64,000 bases of DNA from Cytobacillus solani (GTDB taxonomy: Bacteria > Bacillota > Bacilli > Bacillales > Cytobacillaceae), in the NCBI RefSeq assembly GCF_001420595.1, contig NZ_LJIX01000006.1:614361-678360 (forward strand), in the 5' to 3' direction. Within the stretch, counting starts at the first letter, position 1; each line of letters begins with the position of its first letter. Below, one piece after another: positions 16,160 through 27,000 of the stretch. Under the pieces are notes generated by a model. It did not search any database, was not told where the DNA came from, and saw only the letters and a list, made by a program, of their open reading frames with translations. A program made the translations under genes and the position numbers.

Positions 16160-17707
16160 ATGAATATCGAAAAATTTCAGGAAAGCATGTACAAGCTAAT
16201 TGTTGAGACTTCTACAAAGCTTCCTAGGGATGTACGCCGCGCCATTAAGACAGCGAAGGAAAGAGAAAGTGCCGGTACGAGATCAGCGATGAGCTTAGCC
16301 ACTATCACAAATAATATTAAAATGGCTGATGATAATGTTTCTCCGATTTGTCAGGATACAGGTCTGCCGACTTTTAAAATTAAAACTCCGGTTGGTGCAA
16401 ATCAGCTTGTAATGAAAGAAGCGATCAAAAATGCCATCGCTCAAGCGACAAAGGACGGAAAGCTTCGTCCGAATTCAGTTGATTCGCTAACAGGGGAAAA
16501 TAGCGGAGACAATCTCGGTGGCGGAACACCTGTTATTAAGTTCGAACAATGGGAGAAAGATTATATCGATGCACGCCTAATTTTAAAAGGAGGCGGCTGC
16601 GAAAATAAAAACATTCAATATAGCCTTCCTTGCGAGCTTGATGGCTTAGGACGTGCAGGACGCGACCTTGATGGCATTCGCAAATGCATCATGCATTCAG
16701 TCTATCAAGCACAGGGACAAGGTTGCAGCGCTGGTTTTATCGGTGTTGGAATCGGAGGTGACCGCTCTTCTGGCTATGATCTTGCAAAAGAACAGCTTTT
16801 CCGTTCGGTTGAAGATGTGAATCCAAACGAAGATCTTCACAAATTAGAAGAGTATGTAATGAATCATGCGAACGAGCTTGGCATTGGTACAATGGGCTTT
16901 GGCGGAGAAACAACCCTTCTAGGATGTAAAGTTGGCGTCATGAACCGTATCCCTGCTAGCTTCTTCGTATCTGTTGCGTATAATTGCTGGGCATTCCGCC
17001 GCCTTGGTGTTGCTGTCAATCCAGAAACGGGAGAAATCAATGAGTGGATGTACCAAGAGGGAGAAAACATCGACTTTGGAGCAACAGAGGCAGAAAAGGA
17101 AACAGCAGCAGCTGCAGAAACGAAAAGTGAAGTCATTACTTTACAAGCACCGATTACGGAAGATCAAATCCGCAGCCTAAAAGTTGGAGATGTTGTTCAA
17201 ATTAACGGCAGAATGTACACGGGTCGTGATGCGATCCATCATCATCTAATGGAGCATGATGCACCAGTTGATTTAAATGGTCAAGTCATTTACCACTGTG
17301 GTCCTGTCATGCTAAAAGACGGTGAAGGAAATTGGCATGTAAAAGCTGCGGGTCCGACTACAAGTATTCGTGAGGAGCCTTATCAAGGCGACATCATGAA
17401 AAAGTTCGGCATTCGTGCAGTCATTGGAAAAGGCGGAATGGGACCGAAAACATTAGCTGCGCTTAAAGAGCATGGCGGTGTGTACTTGAATGCGATCGGT
17501 GGAGCGGCGCAATACTATGCTGATTGTATTAAAGCCGTTGAGGGTGTAGATTTAATGGAATTCGGTATTCCAGAAGCGATGTGGCATCTAAAGGTAGAAG
17601 GCTTTACAGCCGTTGTTACAATGGATTCACATGGAAATAGCCTTCATGCAGATGTAGACAAATCTTCATTAGAAAAATTAGCTATGTTTAAAGAGCGAGT
17701 ATTTTAA
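16160..17707 (+). CDS. class I fumarate hydratase, fused alpha/beta (515 aa)
   Basis: Oxygen-sensitive 4Fe-4S fumarase that interconverts fumarate and malate in the TCA cycle. The N-terminal alpha domain carries CQDTGLPTF, GGGCENK and GIGGDRSSGYDLAKEQL. The C-terminal beta domain carries GRMYTGRDAIHHHL, HCGPVML, TTSIREEPYQ and GKGGMG. The Cys of CQDTG, of GGGCENK and of LLGCKVG are the likely cluster ligands. Full length for the fused form. B. subtilis uses the unrelated class II enzyme (CitG), so this differs from that model. GAAAGGGGACC precedes the ATG. A terminator follows. Confidence 0.94.
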   Translation: MNIEKFQESMYKLIVETSTKLPRDVRRAIKTAKERESAGTRSAMSLATITNNIKMADDNVSPICQDTGLPTFKIKTPVGANQLVMKEAIKNAIAQATKDGKLRPNSVDSLTGENSGDNLGGGTPVIKFEQWEKDYIDARLILKGGGCENKNIQYSLPCELDGLGRAGRDLDGIRKCIMHSVYQAQGQGCSAGFIGVGIGGDRSSGYDLAKEQLFRSVEDVNPNEDLHKLEEYVMNHANELGIGTMGFGGETTLLGCKVGVMNRIPASFFVSVAYNCWAFRRLGVAVNPETGEINEWMYQEGENIDFGATEAEKETAAAAETKSEVITLQAPITEDQIRSLKVGDVVQINGRMYTGRDAIHHHLMEHDAPVDLNGQVIYHCGPVMLKDGEGNWHVKAAGPTTSIREEPYQGDIMKKFGIRAVIGKGGMGPKTLAALKEHGGVYLNAIGGAAQYYADCIKAVEGVDLMEFGIPEAMWHLKVEGFTAVVTMDSHGNSLHADVDKSSLEKLAMFKERVF

Positions 17708-17723
17708 ATTAGATTTTTAAAAG

Positions 17724-17751
17724 AGAGATCCTGTTTAGGGTCTCTTTTTTG
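17724..17751 (+). terminator. intrinsic terminator after fumarase
   Basis: AGAGATCC pairs with GGGTCTCT (one T-G wobble) around TGTTTA, followed by TTTTTT. Confidence 0.88.
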
Positions 17752-17831
17752 TGGTTTTTATTGGTATCAGTAAGTGCGAATGTTTTTATTCCACTCACAA
17801 ACAATAAGAAAAAAATAGAGGAGGAGCGCAG

Positions 17832-18629
17832 ATGAAACTTTTCAAACATCTGGTCGTTTTAAGTGCAATCTTGATGTTTTTTTCAACAACAGCTCATGCT
17901 GATTATCCTAATTCCCCCATTCATTGGGGATTTAAAAAGGGAGCAAATGAAGAGCAGGCCGATGCAGGAAAGGCTCTTGACGATATGCTGGTCCGACTGG
18001 GTGCTTTTTATAAAGGAGATCCAGCGAAAAAAGATATTTATCTTACCTTTGATAATGGGTATGAAAATGGCTACACCGCAAAGATATTAGATATTTTAAA
18101 AAAGGAGAAAGTTCCTGCAGCTTTTTTTATTACGGGTCATTACATAAATAGTGCCCCTGATCTAGTGAAGCGTATGGCTGCTGAAGGGCATATTATTGGC
18201 AATCACTCATGGAGCCATCCAGATATGACAAGAATCAGCGGAGAACGGCTAGCAGAAGAGCTGGAGAAAGTCCGTGAAGGAACAGAGAAGCTGACTGGGA
18301 TCAAGCATATGTCATACTTGCGCCCTCCAAGAGGAATCTTCAGCGAGCGGACGATTCATTTAGCGAATAAGGAAGGCTATACACATATATTCTGGTCACT
18401 AGCCTTTAAAGATTGGCTAACCGATCAGCAAAAGGGCTGGCAATATTCCTATGATAATATTATGAAGCAAATACATCCTGGGGCTATTCTGTTGCTGCAC
18501 ACTGTTTCTAAGGACAATGCCGATGCACTTGAAAAAGTCATTAAGGACTTAAAGGCAAGAGGCTATACATTTAAAAGCTTGGATGATTTAATGATGAGTC
18601 AGGCGTTTGAGGAAAGTATGCTGTATTGA
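17832..18629 (+). CDS. pdaA: spore-cortex N-acetylmuramic acid deacetylase PdaA (265 aa)
   Basis: A signal peptide (LKHLVVLSAILMFF-like core, cleavage near HAD) is followed by a polysaccharide-deacetylase (CE4) domain. The metal-binding and catalytic motifs are LTFDNGYENG (Asn in place of the usual second Asp, as in PdaA), GNHSWSHPD and RPPRG. PdaA removes the acetyl group of muramic acid so that muramic delta-lactam forms in the spore cortex, which is needed for germination. Length and place before yfjP match B. subtilis pdaA (yfjS). Expression in the forespore is expected but no sigma-G promoter was firmly identified. Confidence 0.93.
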   Translation: MKLFKHLVVLSAILMFFSTTAHADYPNSPIHWGFKKGANEEQADAGKALDDMLVRLGAFYKGDPAKKDIYLTFDNGYENGYTAKILDILKKEKVPAAFFITGHYINSAPDLVKRMAAEGHIIGNHSWSHPDMTRISGERLAEELEKVREGTEKLTGIKHMSYLRPPRGIFSERTIHLANKEGYTHIFWSLAFKDWLTDQQKGWQYSYDNIMKQIHPGAILLLHTVSKDNADALEKVIKDLKARGYTFKSLDDLMMSQAFEESMLY

Positions 18630-18649
18630 TATTGGTGATTTTTCGGGAG

Positions 18650-18749
18650 GTGGCCCGTAAATCTGAAAAGTGGTCTGTAAAAGAGTAAAAGTAGCCTGTA
18701 AATCTGAAAAGTGGCCTGTAAAAGAATAAAAGTGGTCCGAGATAAAAAA
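18650..18749. repeat. array of ~20-21-bp direct repeats after pdaA
   Basis: Five consecutive units begin GTGGCC, GTGGTC, GTAGCC, GTGGCC, GTGGTC and alternate between GTAAATCTGAAAA and GTAAAAGA(G/A)TAAAA ends, giving a 41-bp compound period. It is non-coding and lies between pdaA and its terminator. Confidence 0.85.
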
Positions 18750-18772
18750 ATGTAATCTAAATATAATGAAAG

Positions 18773-18801
18773 AACCCGAATTTTTCACGAATTCGGGTTT
18801 A
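18773..18801. terminator. terminator after pdaA
   Basis: AACCCGAATT pairs with AATTCGGGTT around a 7-nt loop, then TTATTCC. The transcript would carry the repeat array in its 3' end. Confidence 0.75.
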
Positions 18802-18871
18802 TTCCTGCTTAAAAAGACGTGAACAGTGAAAAATGGTATAATACGAGAAAATGTCAAAGGACGGATCATGA

Positions 18872-19732
18872 TTGGAAACAATAAAAATTGATGGACCTTA
18901 TAATTTTGACCTCGTACTCGACAGACTCTCACTCGACCCGCTTCATCAGGTTGATGCAGAAAATAGAAGCGTATTTGTACCTTTAATGATTGGAAATGAA
19001 CCTATGGTAGCGCAAGTGAAAGCGATTGGTTCAACTAAAGCACCGGAATTTGTTATTACAGGAATAGAGGAATCATTCCAAGATAAAGCTGCAGAAAGAC
19101 TGGGGGAAATTTTCCAATGGAATACACCGTTAGAGACCATCCATCAGCATTTTCAAAATACGGATCTTAAAGGAATATTTGATCAGCATTACGGGACACC
19201 GATCGTTCTCGATTTCGATCCATATAGCTGCTTGCAGAAATGCATTATTCATCAGCAGCTAAATCTATCCTTTGCCCATACATTGACTGAGAGATTTGTA
19301 AAAACATTTGGATTTGAGAAGGACGGGGTTTGGTTCTATCCGCTTCCTGAGACAGTGGCGGAATTACAGGTTGAAGATCTACGTGAGCTGCAATTTAGCG
19401 GACGAAAAGCGGAATATGTCATTGGTATTGCCAAGGAAATTGCCTCAGGAATTCTTAATTTTGAGGAATTGAAAAATAAATCTGACCAAGAAGTATTTGA
19501 TCAATTAATTAAGCTGCGCGGTGTTGGTCCGTGGACTGTACAGAATTTTTTGATGTTCGGCTTTGGCAGACAGAATCTATTTCCAATGGCTGATATCGGC
19601 ATACAAAATGCGTTGAAAAAGCAATATCAATTAGAGGCAAAACCAACCTTACAGGAAATGGAGTCATTTTCAAAGGGCTGGGATCCTTACCTAAGCTATG
19701 CCTCTCTTTATTTATGGAGAAGCATTGAATAA
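18872..19732 (+). CDS. yfjP: DNA-3-methyladenine glycosylase II, AlkA-like (286 aa)
   Basis: Base-excision repair enzyme that removes alkylated purines. It has an N-terminal AlkA-type domain, then the helix-hairpin-helix LRGVGPWTVQNFLMFGFG and the catalytic Asp241 in PMADIGIQ. The TTG at 18872 is the start, because the nearby ATG at 18869 runs into a stop within eight codons; AAAGGACGG gives the ribosome site. Its length agrees with B. subtilis YfjP and the order pdaA-yfjP-yfjO is conserved. The next gene starts 19 nt after the stop, so the two are probably co-transcribed. Confidence 0.9.
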   Translation: METIKIDGPYNFDLVLDRLSLDPLHQVDAENRSVFVPLMIGNEPMVAQVKAIGSTKAPEFVITGIEESFQDKAAERLGEIFQWNTPLETIHQHFQNTDLKGIFDQHYGTPIVLDFDPYSCLQKCIIHQQLNLSFAHTLTERFVKTFGFEKDGVWFYPLPETVAELQVEDLRELQFSGRKAEYVIGIAKEIASGILNFEELKNKSDQEVFDQLIKLRGVGPWTVQNFLMFGFGRQNLFPMADIGIQNALKKQYQLEAKPTLQEMESFSKGWDPYLSYASLYLWRSIE

Positions 19733-19751
19733 TATGGAGTGATTAAGCAAG

Positions 19752-21131
19752 ATGAAACAAGAGCAATCAAATAAATTGAAACTCAATCAAACATTTCCGC
19801 TGACAATTAAAAGGCTTGGAATCAATGGAGAGGGCGTCGGCTATTTTAAAAAACAGGTTGTTTTCGTACCTGGAGCGCTCCCTGGTGAAGAGGTTGTTGT
19901 GGAAGCAACAAAGGTTCATCCAAAGTTTTCAGAGGCGAAGATAAAAAAGATTCGCAAGCAATCAGAGTTCCGCGTCATGCCGCCATGTCCAATCTATGAA
20001 GAATGCGGAGGCTGCCAGCTTCAGCATCTTCGCTACGACCAGCAGCTTAAAGAAAAAAGGGATATCGTCATACAGGCATTAGAAAGACATACAAAGCTAG
20101 ACCCTTCCAAGTTAGAGATTAAAGAAACAATTGGCATGGAGGATCCTTGGAGTTATCGAAACAAAAGCCAATTCCAGGTTGGATTCAGAGATGGAAAAGT
20201 CTTAGCTGGCTTATACGGTATGAACTCCCACCGTCTAATTAATATTGAACAATGTGCCGTTCAGCACCCGCAAACAAATAAAGCAACGAAAACGGTCAAA
20301 CGAATTCTTCAGGACCTTAAGATTCCAATCTATAATGAGAAATCAAAAAAGGGACTTGTACGGACCATTGTTGCAAGAGTGGGGATTCAAACAGGAGAGC
20401 TTCAAATTGTTCTTATTACAACGAAAAAAGAACTGCCAAAAAAAGAACTCATCATCCAAGAAATCAAAAAGAGACTGCCTGAAGTTAAATCAATCATTCA
20501 AAATATCAATGGACAGAAAACATCTCTTATCTTTGGAGACGAAACCGTAAATCTTGAAGGAAGCGACTTTATTCAAGAGACACTTGGAGACCTTCAATTT
20601 GAGCTTTCCGCACGAACTTTCTTCCAGTTGAATCCAGAACAGACGGTAAAGCTATATAATGAAGTGAAAAAAGCTGCCGCTCTTACAGGAACAGAAAAAG
20701 TAGCAGACGCCTATTGCGGGGTTGGTACCATCGGTCTATGGGTTGCGGATGGAGCAGCTGAAATTAGAGGAATGGATATCATCCCTGAATCGATTGAAGA
20801 TGCCAAGAAAAATGCGGCAAGGCACGGAATTAAACATGCGAAGTATGTAACTGGCAAAGCAGAAGTCTTATTGCCGAAATGGGTCAAAGAGGGCTGGAAG
20901 CCAGATGTGATCATCGTTGATCCGCCTAGAACCGGCCTGGATGAGCAGCTATTGAAAACAATATTGAAGGTAAAGCCGAAGAAGGTTGTTTATGTATCCT
21001 GCAACCCATCAACATTGGCGAAGGATATTAATGTATTGAGTGCTAGTTATAAAGTGAAAATGATTCAGCCGGTGGATATGTTTCCGCAAACGGCGCACGT
21101 GGAAGCAGTCACTTTGTTGGAATTGGTATAA
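19752..21131 (+). CDS. yfjO: 23S rRNA (uracil-5-)-methyltransferase, RlmCD/RumA family (459 aa)
   Basis: SAM-dependent methyltransferase forming 5-methyluridine in RNA. An N-terminal TRAM domain (residues about 10-65, [10 protein letters not shown]) is followed by a 4Fe-4S motif with four Cys ([11 protein letters not shown] and a later Cys). The Rossmann SAM site is [15 protein letters not shown]. The catalytic Cys lies in [11 protein letters not shown], preceded by [10 protein letters not shown]. subtilis has two paralogues; position and length point to YfjO rather than YefA/RlmCD. The exact uridine target is not decided by sequence. Confidence 0.9.
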   Translation: MKQEQSNKLKLNQTFPLTIKRLGINGEGVGYFKKQVVFVPGALPGEEVVVEATKVHPKFSEAKIKKIRKQSEFRVMPPCPIYEECGGCQLQHLRYDQQLKEKRDIVIQALERHTKLDPSKLEIKETIGMEDPWSYRNKSQFQVGFRDGKVLAGLYGMNSHRLINIEQCAVQHPQTNKATKTVKRILQDLKIPIYNEKSKKGLVRTIVARVGIQTGELQIVLITTKKELPKKELIIQEIKKRLPEVKSIIQNINGQKTSLIFGDETVNLEGSDFIQETLGDLQFELSARTFFQLNPEQTVKLYNEVKKAAALTGTEKVADAYCGVGTIGLWVADGAAEIRGMDIIPESIEDAKKNAARHGIKHAKYVTGKAEVLLPKWVKEGWKPDVIIVDPPRTGLDEQLLKTILKVKPKKVVYVSCNPSTLAKDINVLSASYKVKMIQPVDMFPQTAHVEAVTLLELV

Positions 21132-21137
21132 TAGAAA

Positions 21138-21177
21138 AGCAGATGATATAGAAAATATCTATACCATCTGCTTTTTT
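21138..21177 (+). terminator. intrinsic terminator after yfjO
   Basis: AGCAGATG pairs with CATCTGCT, extended by ATATAG/CTATA inside, then TTTTTT. Confidence 0.88.
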
Positions 21178-21378
21178 GTTTATAAAAATACCATTCAGGA
21201 CCGATTTTCGTTAAAATAAACATTACCGATTTTCACAAATGATATACGTCCGAATTTACTTGTGTTTGATTATAAGTTAGTAAGCATGATATAAGTGTAA
21301 GAGAAGTGGAACATGAGGCTTATATTTTTTGACCGGGAGTTTGAAGTTGTATCCATAATGAGAGGATTTGAGTTTGAA

Positions 21379-22365
21379 ATGATAGATAATTTTTGGCGTG
21401 ATTTACCACGGCCATTTTTTGTACTTGCACCAATGGAAGATGTGACAGATGTTGTTTTTCGTCACGTCGTAAGTGAAGCTGGCCGACCGGATGTATTTTT
21501 TACAGAGTTTACAAATTCGGATAGCTATTGTCATCCAGAGGGCATGAAAAGTGTGCGTGGCCGTTTGCTTTTTACAGAAGATGAACAGCCAATGGTGGCA
21601 CATATTTGGGGGGATAATCCCGAATATTTCCGTCAAATGAGTATTGGCATGGCAGAGCTAGGATTTAAAGGCATCGATATTAATATGGGCTGCCCTGTAC
21701 CGAATGTGGCCTCGAGAGGGAAAGGCAGTGGCCTTATTCTGCGGCCAGACGTTGCGGCAGAACTAATTCAAGCAGCGAAAGCGGGCGGACTGCCTGTCAG
21801 CGTGAAAACACGACTTGGCTATAAGGAGATTCAGGAGTGGGAAGAGTGGCTAACGCATATTTTAAAACAGGATATTGCGAACCTTTCTATTCATTTACGT
21901 ACAAGAGAGGAAATGAGCCAAGTAGATGCGCATTGGGAGCTAATTCCGGAAATCAAAAAATTACGTGACCGTATTGCACCAAATACGCTCCTAACCATCA
22001 ATGGAGACATCCCTGACCGTCAAACCGGGCTGCAGCTTGCTGAAAAATATGGGATTGATGGCGTTATGATCGGACGAGGTATCTTTAAAAATCCGTTTGC
22101 TTTTGAAAAAGAGCCAAAAGAGCATAGCAGTAAAGAATACCTTGAACTTTTAAGGCTGCAGCTTGATCTTCAAGATCAATATGCGAACGAACTGCCACGT
22201 TCAATGACAGGGCTTCATCGCTTTTTCAAAATTTATGTCAAAGGATTCCATGGAGCTGCTGAATTAAGAAATCAATTGATGAACACGAAATCAACAGATG
22301 AAGTGCGTGTATTGCTTGATAACTTTGGAAAGAATATTGATGGGCAGGACAGTGAAATGATGTAA
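21379..22365 (+). CDS. yfjN: tRNA-dihydrouridine synthase (328 aa)
   Basis: FMN-dependent enzyme reducing uridine to dihydrouridine in tRNA. Motifs in order are [31 protein letters not shown] (Cys is the catalytic acid), VKTRLGY, INGDI and [11 protein letters not shown]. The reading frame extends upstream, but [13 protein letters not shown] at 21379 matches the usual family start, so the first ~22 codons are left out; ATGs at 21313 and 21358 are alternatives. It is preceded by a terminator and closed by another, so it is a single unit. Confidence 0.9.
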   Translation: MIDNFWRDLPRPFFVLAPMEDVTDVVFRHVVSEAGRPDVFFTEFTNSDSYCHPEGMKSVRGRLLFTEDEQPMVAHIWGDNPEYFRQMSIGMAELGFKGIDINMGCPVPNVASRGKGSGLILRPDVAAELIQAAKAGGLPVSVKTRLGYKEIQEWEEWLTHILKQDIANLSIHLRTREEMSQVDAHWELIPEIKKLRDRIAPNTLLTINGDIPDRQTGLQLAEKYGIDGVMIGRGIFKNPFAFEKEPKEHSSKEYLELLRLQLDLQDQYANELPRSMTGLHRFFKIYVKGFHGAAELRNQLMNTKSTDEVRVLLDNFGKNIDGQDSEMM

Positions 22366-22457
22366 CTCTCAAAAAGGTAGAGAAATAATGAATCACAGCG
22401 ACTCATGTGTACTTATTTTCTTCCGTTTCAAGTTTTTTATTGTAATATTTATTTCTC

Positions 22458-22489
22458 GGCCTATCCCCTTCACGGAGATAGGCCTTTTT
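22458..22489 (+). terminator. intrinsic terminator after yfjN
   Basis: GGCCTATC pairs with GATAGGCC around an 11-nt loop, followed by TTTTT. Confidence 0.88.
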
Positions 22490-22532
22490 AATATTTTTAT
22501 GAAGTAATTTAACGTTATCCGGACGGGAGTAT

Positions 22533-22547
22533 GTATAATAATTATAA
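22533..22547 (+). promoter_or_regulatory. PerR/Fur-type palindrome at a GNAT gene promoter
   Basis: GTATAATAATTATAA matches the B. subtilis PerR box (TTATAATnATTATAA) at 13 of its 14 defined positions and lies 40 bp before the start codon. It contains a perfect TATAAT, so it may simply be the -10 element. Binding is inference. Confidence 0.4.
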
Positions 22548-22586
22548 GACTGTAATGCAAATTTATATTTCAAAGGAGCTGTTCAG

Positions 22587-23132
22587 ATGAATCATCGTTT
22601 ATTTCATTCATTAGAAGGGGAAAATATTTATTTTAAAGCATTAAGTACAGATGATGCGCAAGAGATACATAGCTACGCGTCAGATGTAGATGTTTCGCGA
22701 TTTATTGGCTGGAATTTAATGAATGATTTAAAAGAAACTCGGAGTTATATTGAAGTTATGTTAAAGCGGGAGTTGGAAGGAACTCATTTTTATGCGTCCA
22801 TTGTTCAAAAGTCAACCCAAGCCATTGTAGGGACAGCTATGATTTTCAATTTTGACCATGAAGCAAACAAAGCAGAAATTGGTTATGTTTTGCATAAAGA
22901 TCATTGGGGGAAGGGGTTTGGCACAGAGTGTGTAGCACTGATGAGTGATTTTGCTATTAAATCACTGAATCTTCACAAAATCTATGCAAGTGTAGTCGAT
23001 GCTAATATTGGTTCTGCAAGGATACTTAAAAAAAACAATTTTGAGTTAGAAGGACGATTAAGAGACCACTATTTTATAGAGGATAAATATTATGATGCCC
23101 TTCTATTTGGGAAAATCACAATAGACAGCTAA
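22587..23132 (+). CDS. GNAT acetyltransferase, RimJ/RimL-like (181 aa)
   Basis: GNAT enzyme that moves an acetyl group from acetyl-CoA to an amine. The sequence has the RimJ/RimL-type start (LEGENIYFKALSTDDAQEI) and AEIGYVLHKDHWGKGFGTE, the acetyl-CoA pyrophosphate loop (K-D-x-W-G-K-G-x-G). NLHKIYASVVDANIGSARILKKNNF, also typical, follows near the end. AAAGGAGC precedes the ATG. It is followed after 18 nt by the broken YjbR gene, so the two may have formed an operon. Substrate unknown. Confidence 0.87.
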   Translation: MNHRLFHSLEGENIYFKALSTDDAQEIHSYASDVDVSRFIGWNLMNDLKETRSYIEVMLKRELEGTHFYASIVQKSTQAIVGTAMIFNFDHEANKAEIGYVLHKDHWGKGFGTECVALMSDFAIKSLNLHKIYASVVDANIGSARILKKNNFELEGRLRDHYFIEDKYYDALLFGKITIDS

Positions 23133-23150
23133 GCAAAGGAGAATAATCAA

Positions 23151-23533
23151 ATGGAATTACAAGACATAGCTGTCATGCTGGATAATGTACGAAAAATCTG
23201 TCTTGCACTGCCCGTGTCGAGATAGTCGATGGCTTTGGTCATAATACGTTTAAAATCAATGGAAAATCCTTTGTAATTTCAGGTGAAAGCGAAAGAGGAT
23301 TTAGGCTGTCGTTCAAGTCAGATCGGGAAACGCAAGAAATATTGCTGCAGAAAGAGTATTTTTACAAAACTCCATATATAGGACATCACGGCTGGGTGTC
23401 GATCCAAAATCCGTCAGGGGATAATTGGGATGAGTTGAATGATCTTATTCAAGAAGCCTATTTGCGTGCGGCACCGAAGCGTTTGGTTAATAAATGGCTG
23501 GAGTTATATAAAAAAGAAGGAAAGGAAGAATAA
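23151..23533 (+). pseudogene. MmcQ/YjbR-family protein, frameshifted
   Basis: An ATG after AAGGAGAATAATC opens MELQDIAVMLDNVRKICLALP and then stops at 23223-23225. The family sequence continues in another frame from GAG at 23219 (EIVDGFGHNTFKINGKSF) to IQEAYLRAAPKRLVNKWLEL and a stop at 23531. One base appears missing near 23216-23218. Intact members are about 120-residue DNA-binding-like proteins of unknown role. A sequencing error cannot be excluded. Confidence 0.8.
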
Positions 23534-23550
23534 ATCTGCCTTTCTTTTTT

Positions 23551-23650
23551 TATGTCTTTGTGGAATGCAGCTATATATTGTACTCATAAAAAACAAAACA
23601 AATTCTTAGCAAATCGGTCTCTGTAAAAAATCAGCTGCAGCGTAAAAAAA
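23551..23650 (+). pseudogene. decayed fragment of the MFS gene found at 49.4 kb
   Basis: About 100 bp align with 49937-50040 inside the intact MFS gene. Shared blocks are TATGT(C/T)TTTGTGGAAT, GTACTC(A/G)TA, CAAAACAAATTCT and TCTGT(A/C)AAAAATCAG. By eye three quarters or more of the positions agree. Gaps and stops destroy the frame. Both copies point the same way, and the carbohydrate island lies between them. Confidence 0.7.
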
Positions 23651-23849
23651 AACGATAAGCATTTTTCGTTTAGTTTCCTCTCCCTCTGTCCTCATTAATG
23701 AAGTTCCCATTCATTCTTGGATATCCGTTTTTATCCAACAGCCTAATAAAATGAAAAGGAAATTTAATACATGCATTTCGAATTAGGACTATTTTAGTGA
23801 ATATTACAAAAAAACAATATTTCTAAAAAATAGAACAATATCTCGCTTG

Positions 23850-23885
23850 TGTAAGCGTTTTAACAAAAGTACCCTTGAATATAAG
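23850..23885 (+). promoter_or_regulatory. cre-like site and promoter of the GH101 gene
   Basis: TGTAAGCGTTTTAA at 23850-23863 matches the CcpA cre consensus TGWAANCGNTNWCA at all but one position. TATAAG at 23880-23885 could be the -10, which would place the cre over the -35 region and imply glucose repression. It lies 155 bp before the start codon. Prediction only. Confidence 0.5.
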
Positions 23886-24039
23886 GTTGGGCTGGTAACT
23901 GCTTCTGGTTTTGAAAAAATCTCAACAGTTTTCACATTCTATCAAAAACTCAAATTTCAAAGTAATCGATACCTTTGAAGAAACAATCAATGCCAGAAGT
24001 GCAAGATTACCAAATGAAAAACGACAAAGGGGAGTGTTT

Positions 24040-27000
24040 ATGGGGAACTCAAGAAAAAAGTTTAGAAAAACAATGGCAGTACTTTTAGCTGGAAGTGTGG
24101 TAGGTGCTACAGCGTTTGCAAATAGTACCCCGATACTAGCTGAGGGAAAAGCGGATATTAAACAGGTAGGAAGCCAAATCATTCCACAAAGTGCACAAGC
24201 TGTTATTTCTTCTAATCAAATGGATGTTCTTGTCGATGTAAATTTTCCAAGAGTCTTTCGATACGATTTAAAATCGGGAAATGGAGCAGGGAAGACATTT
24301 AATGGACAGACTGAGGCATTAGATAAAATCCTTATTAATGACATAGCAGTGAAGCCAAAAGTAAAAGCAAAAGTTACACCTGATAAAATTGAATATGAGA
24401 TGTCTTTAGAAGACGCCAGCAATAATATCTCGGCAGTTATTACTGCAGAAATGGTTGTTAAAGAGAATATTTTAGAATTCAATATTACAAAAATTGTAGA
24501 CCACAAAATTGTAAAAACAATTGAAATTCCTAATCACCATTTAATTTCAGTCAATAGCAGTCAAAGGGATGCCGTACTTGATGGCGTCCAGATGTCTACA
24601 AATACACGTATTAATGGTGACAGACAGGTAAAGGTGGATAAAGATTTAAATACGCAAGATGAAGAGCAAAAAGGATATATGTATGCCTTTCTTTCCAATG
24701 ATGAATTAAGTGCAGGTATATGGTCTAATACAGAAAATAATTTAGCGAAAAAATTAGCTCCAGATTCTTATGCGGCAAAGACGGATGAACAAAGAATTAC
24801 AGCTACGGCTACGACGAATAGTGCAGGGCAAAAAACAATTGGTTTAAGCAGTACCTTTTGGACTTATCAAAAATCAGAAGAGCATCGTAAGGAAGATGGT
24901 ACACTGGAGCTAGAAGATGGAACAGTAAACAAGGTCGATGAAATGCCATCCGTGAAGGTAATTATTACAGCTGACGAGAATGGGGATAAAAAAGTTAACT
25001 GGCAAGATGGAGCGATTGCTTATAGAAAAATTATGAACGAACCTCTTGGGACAGAAAAGGTTCCTGATTTAGTTGGTTACCGCATTAGCATGAACTTTGG
25101 CGGTCAAGCGCAAAATCCTTTCTTAATGGCTTTAGACGGAGTGAAGAAGTTTTACTTAAGTACCGATGGATTGGGACAATCGATCCTGCTGAAAGGGTAT
25201 GGGAGTGAAGGGCATGATTCTGGCCATTTAAACTACGCAGATATTGGCACGCGCATCGGTGGCGCAAAGGATATGAAAACATTGCTTGCAAAGGGGAAAG
25301 AATATGGTGCAACCTTTGGCGTACACGTAAATGCAAGTGAAACGTATCCGGAATCAAAGTATTTTCAAGAAGATCGTTTATTAAAAAATCCAGATGGTAC
25401 GTATAAATATGGCTGGAACTGGATTGATCAAGGAATAAACATTAATGCGGATTATGATTTAAGAAATGGCAGAGCACAGCGATTCAAGGATTTTTATGAT
25501 GTTCTTGGCGGCAAAAAGAATGATTTAGATTTTATTTATGTAGACGTTTGGGGCAATGGACAGTCAGGTGATAATAGTACATGGCCAAGCCGCCAGCTAA
25601 GTAAAGAAATTAATAGTTTAGGCTGGCGCTTAGGCAGTGAGTGGGGATATGCCAACGAATATGATTCAACATTTCAACACTGGGCTGCCGATTTAACTTA
25701 TGGTGGCTATACTCTAAAAGGCATTAATAGTACCATCACTCGTTTCATTAAAAACCATCAAAAAGATGCATGGATTGGCAACTATCCTAAGTATGGCGGT
25801 GATGCGGATGCTCCATTATTATTCGGCTACAGCATGAAAGACTTTGAAGGATGGCAAGGCAGAAGTGATTACAAAGCCTATTTAGATAACTTATTTGCGG
25901 TAAACGTTCCAACAAAATTTATTCAACATTACCAAGTAACACAGTGGGAAGATGGAAAAGCAGTTGAAATGATCGATGATAAACAACAAGCTTACAGCTG
26001 GGTACCAGGCATGAAGGCAGTATTAAAGGATGATACTGGTGAAAATACACTTACCATTGAAAGAGAGTCCAATGATTTTGCTAATGATAAAGATGGATAT
26101 CGAACAAGAATAATGTCATTTAATGGCAATCGAATATTTGAAGGGAAACCTGGCGATGAAAAATACTTAATTCCATGGTCGTGGGATCAAAGTGGTAAAA
26201 AGTTATCAACAGCAGATGAGAAATTATATCACTGGAACACAAACGGAGGAGAAACAACCTGGACCGTTCCAGCTGGCTGGCAAGGAACAGTTAAAGTTTA
26301 TGAGTTAACTGAATTAGGAAAAGACAATGTAAAAAATGTTAAGATTAAAAATGGCAAAATCACATTAGATGCAAAAAAATCTACTGCCTATGTCATTTAT
26401 AAAGAAGTAAAAGCTAACAAAGATGTTAAATGGAGCGAAGGCATGCATCTTGTGGATACTGGCTTTAACAGCAATTCCTTAAAGGATTGGAAAGTTAAGG
26501 GAGATTCTAAAGCAGTAACAATTACGAAGAGTGAAGGCAATAATAACATGCTAACAATCTCTAATAATAAAAAGAAAGTAGATGTTACTCAAAAAGTAAC
26601 GGGATTAAAACCAAATACGAAATATGCTGCTTATGTTGGTATAGACAACCGAAGTGAAGCACAAGCAAGTATAACCATTACTTCTAATGGTAAAAAATAT
26701 ACGAATAGTACGGGTAAATCTATCGCCAAAAACTATGTAAGAGCTTATGCACATAATACGCTAGGCACGGAGCAAGCAAAAGCAGATGGTCAAATGACTT
26801 CAACGGTAGATGGCACAAGTTATTTCCAAAATCTATATGTATTTTTTGAAACAGGTAAAAATGCATCTGATGTAACCATTGATTTATCTAGAGATGCTGG
26901 AGATGGTGCAAGTTACTTTGATGATATTCGCATCGTAGAAAATGACGCCAAAAACCAAGTAAGCAGCAATAAATTTGTACAAGATTTTGAAAATGTAGCA

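Noticed and set aside
18650-18749. Possible CRISPR array
   Set aside because: Units are 20-21 bp without unique spacers of constant length, and no cas gene is in the window. It is a simple direct-repeat array.
23911-24039. Longer start for the GH101 gene
   Set aside because: The first 43 codons lack a ribosome site and would bury the signal peptide. The ATG at 24040 has AAAGGGGAG and starts the signal peptide.
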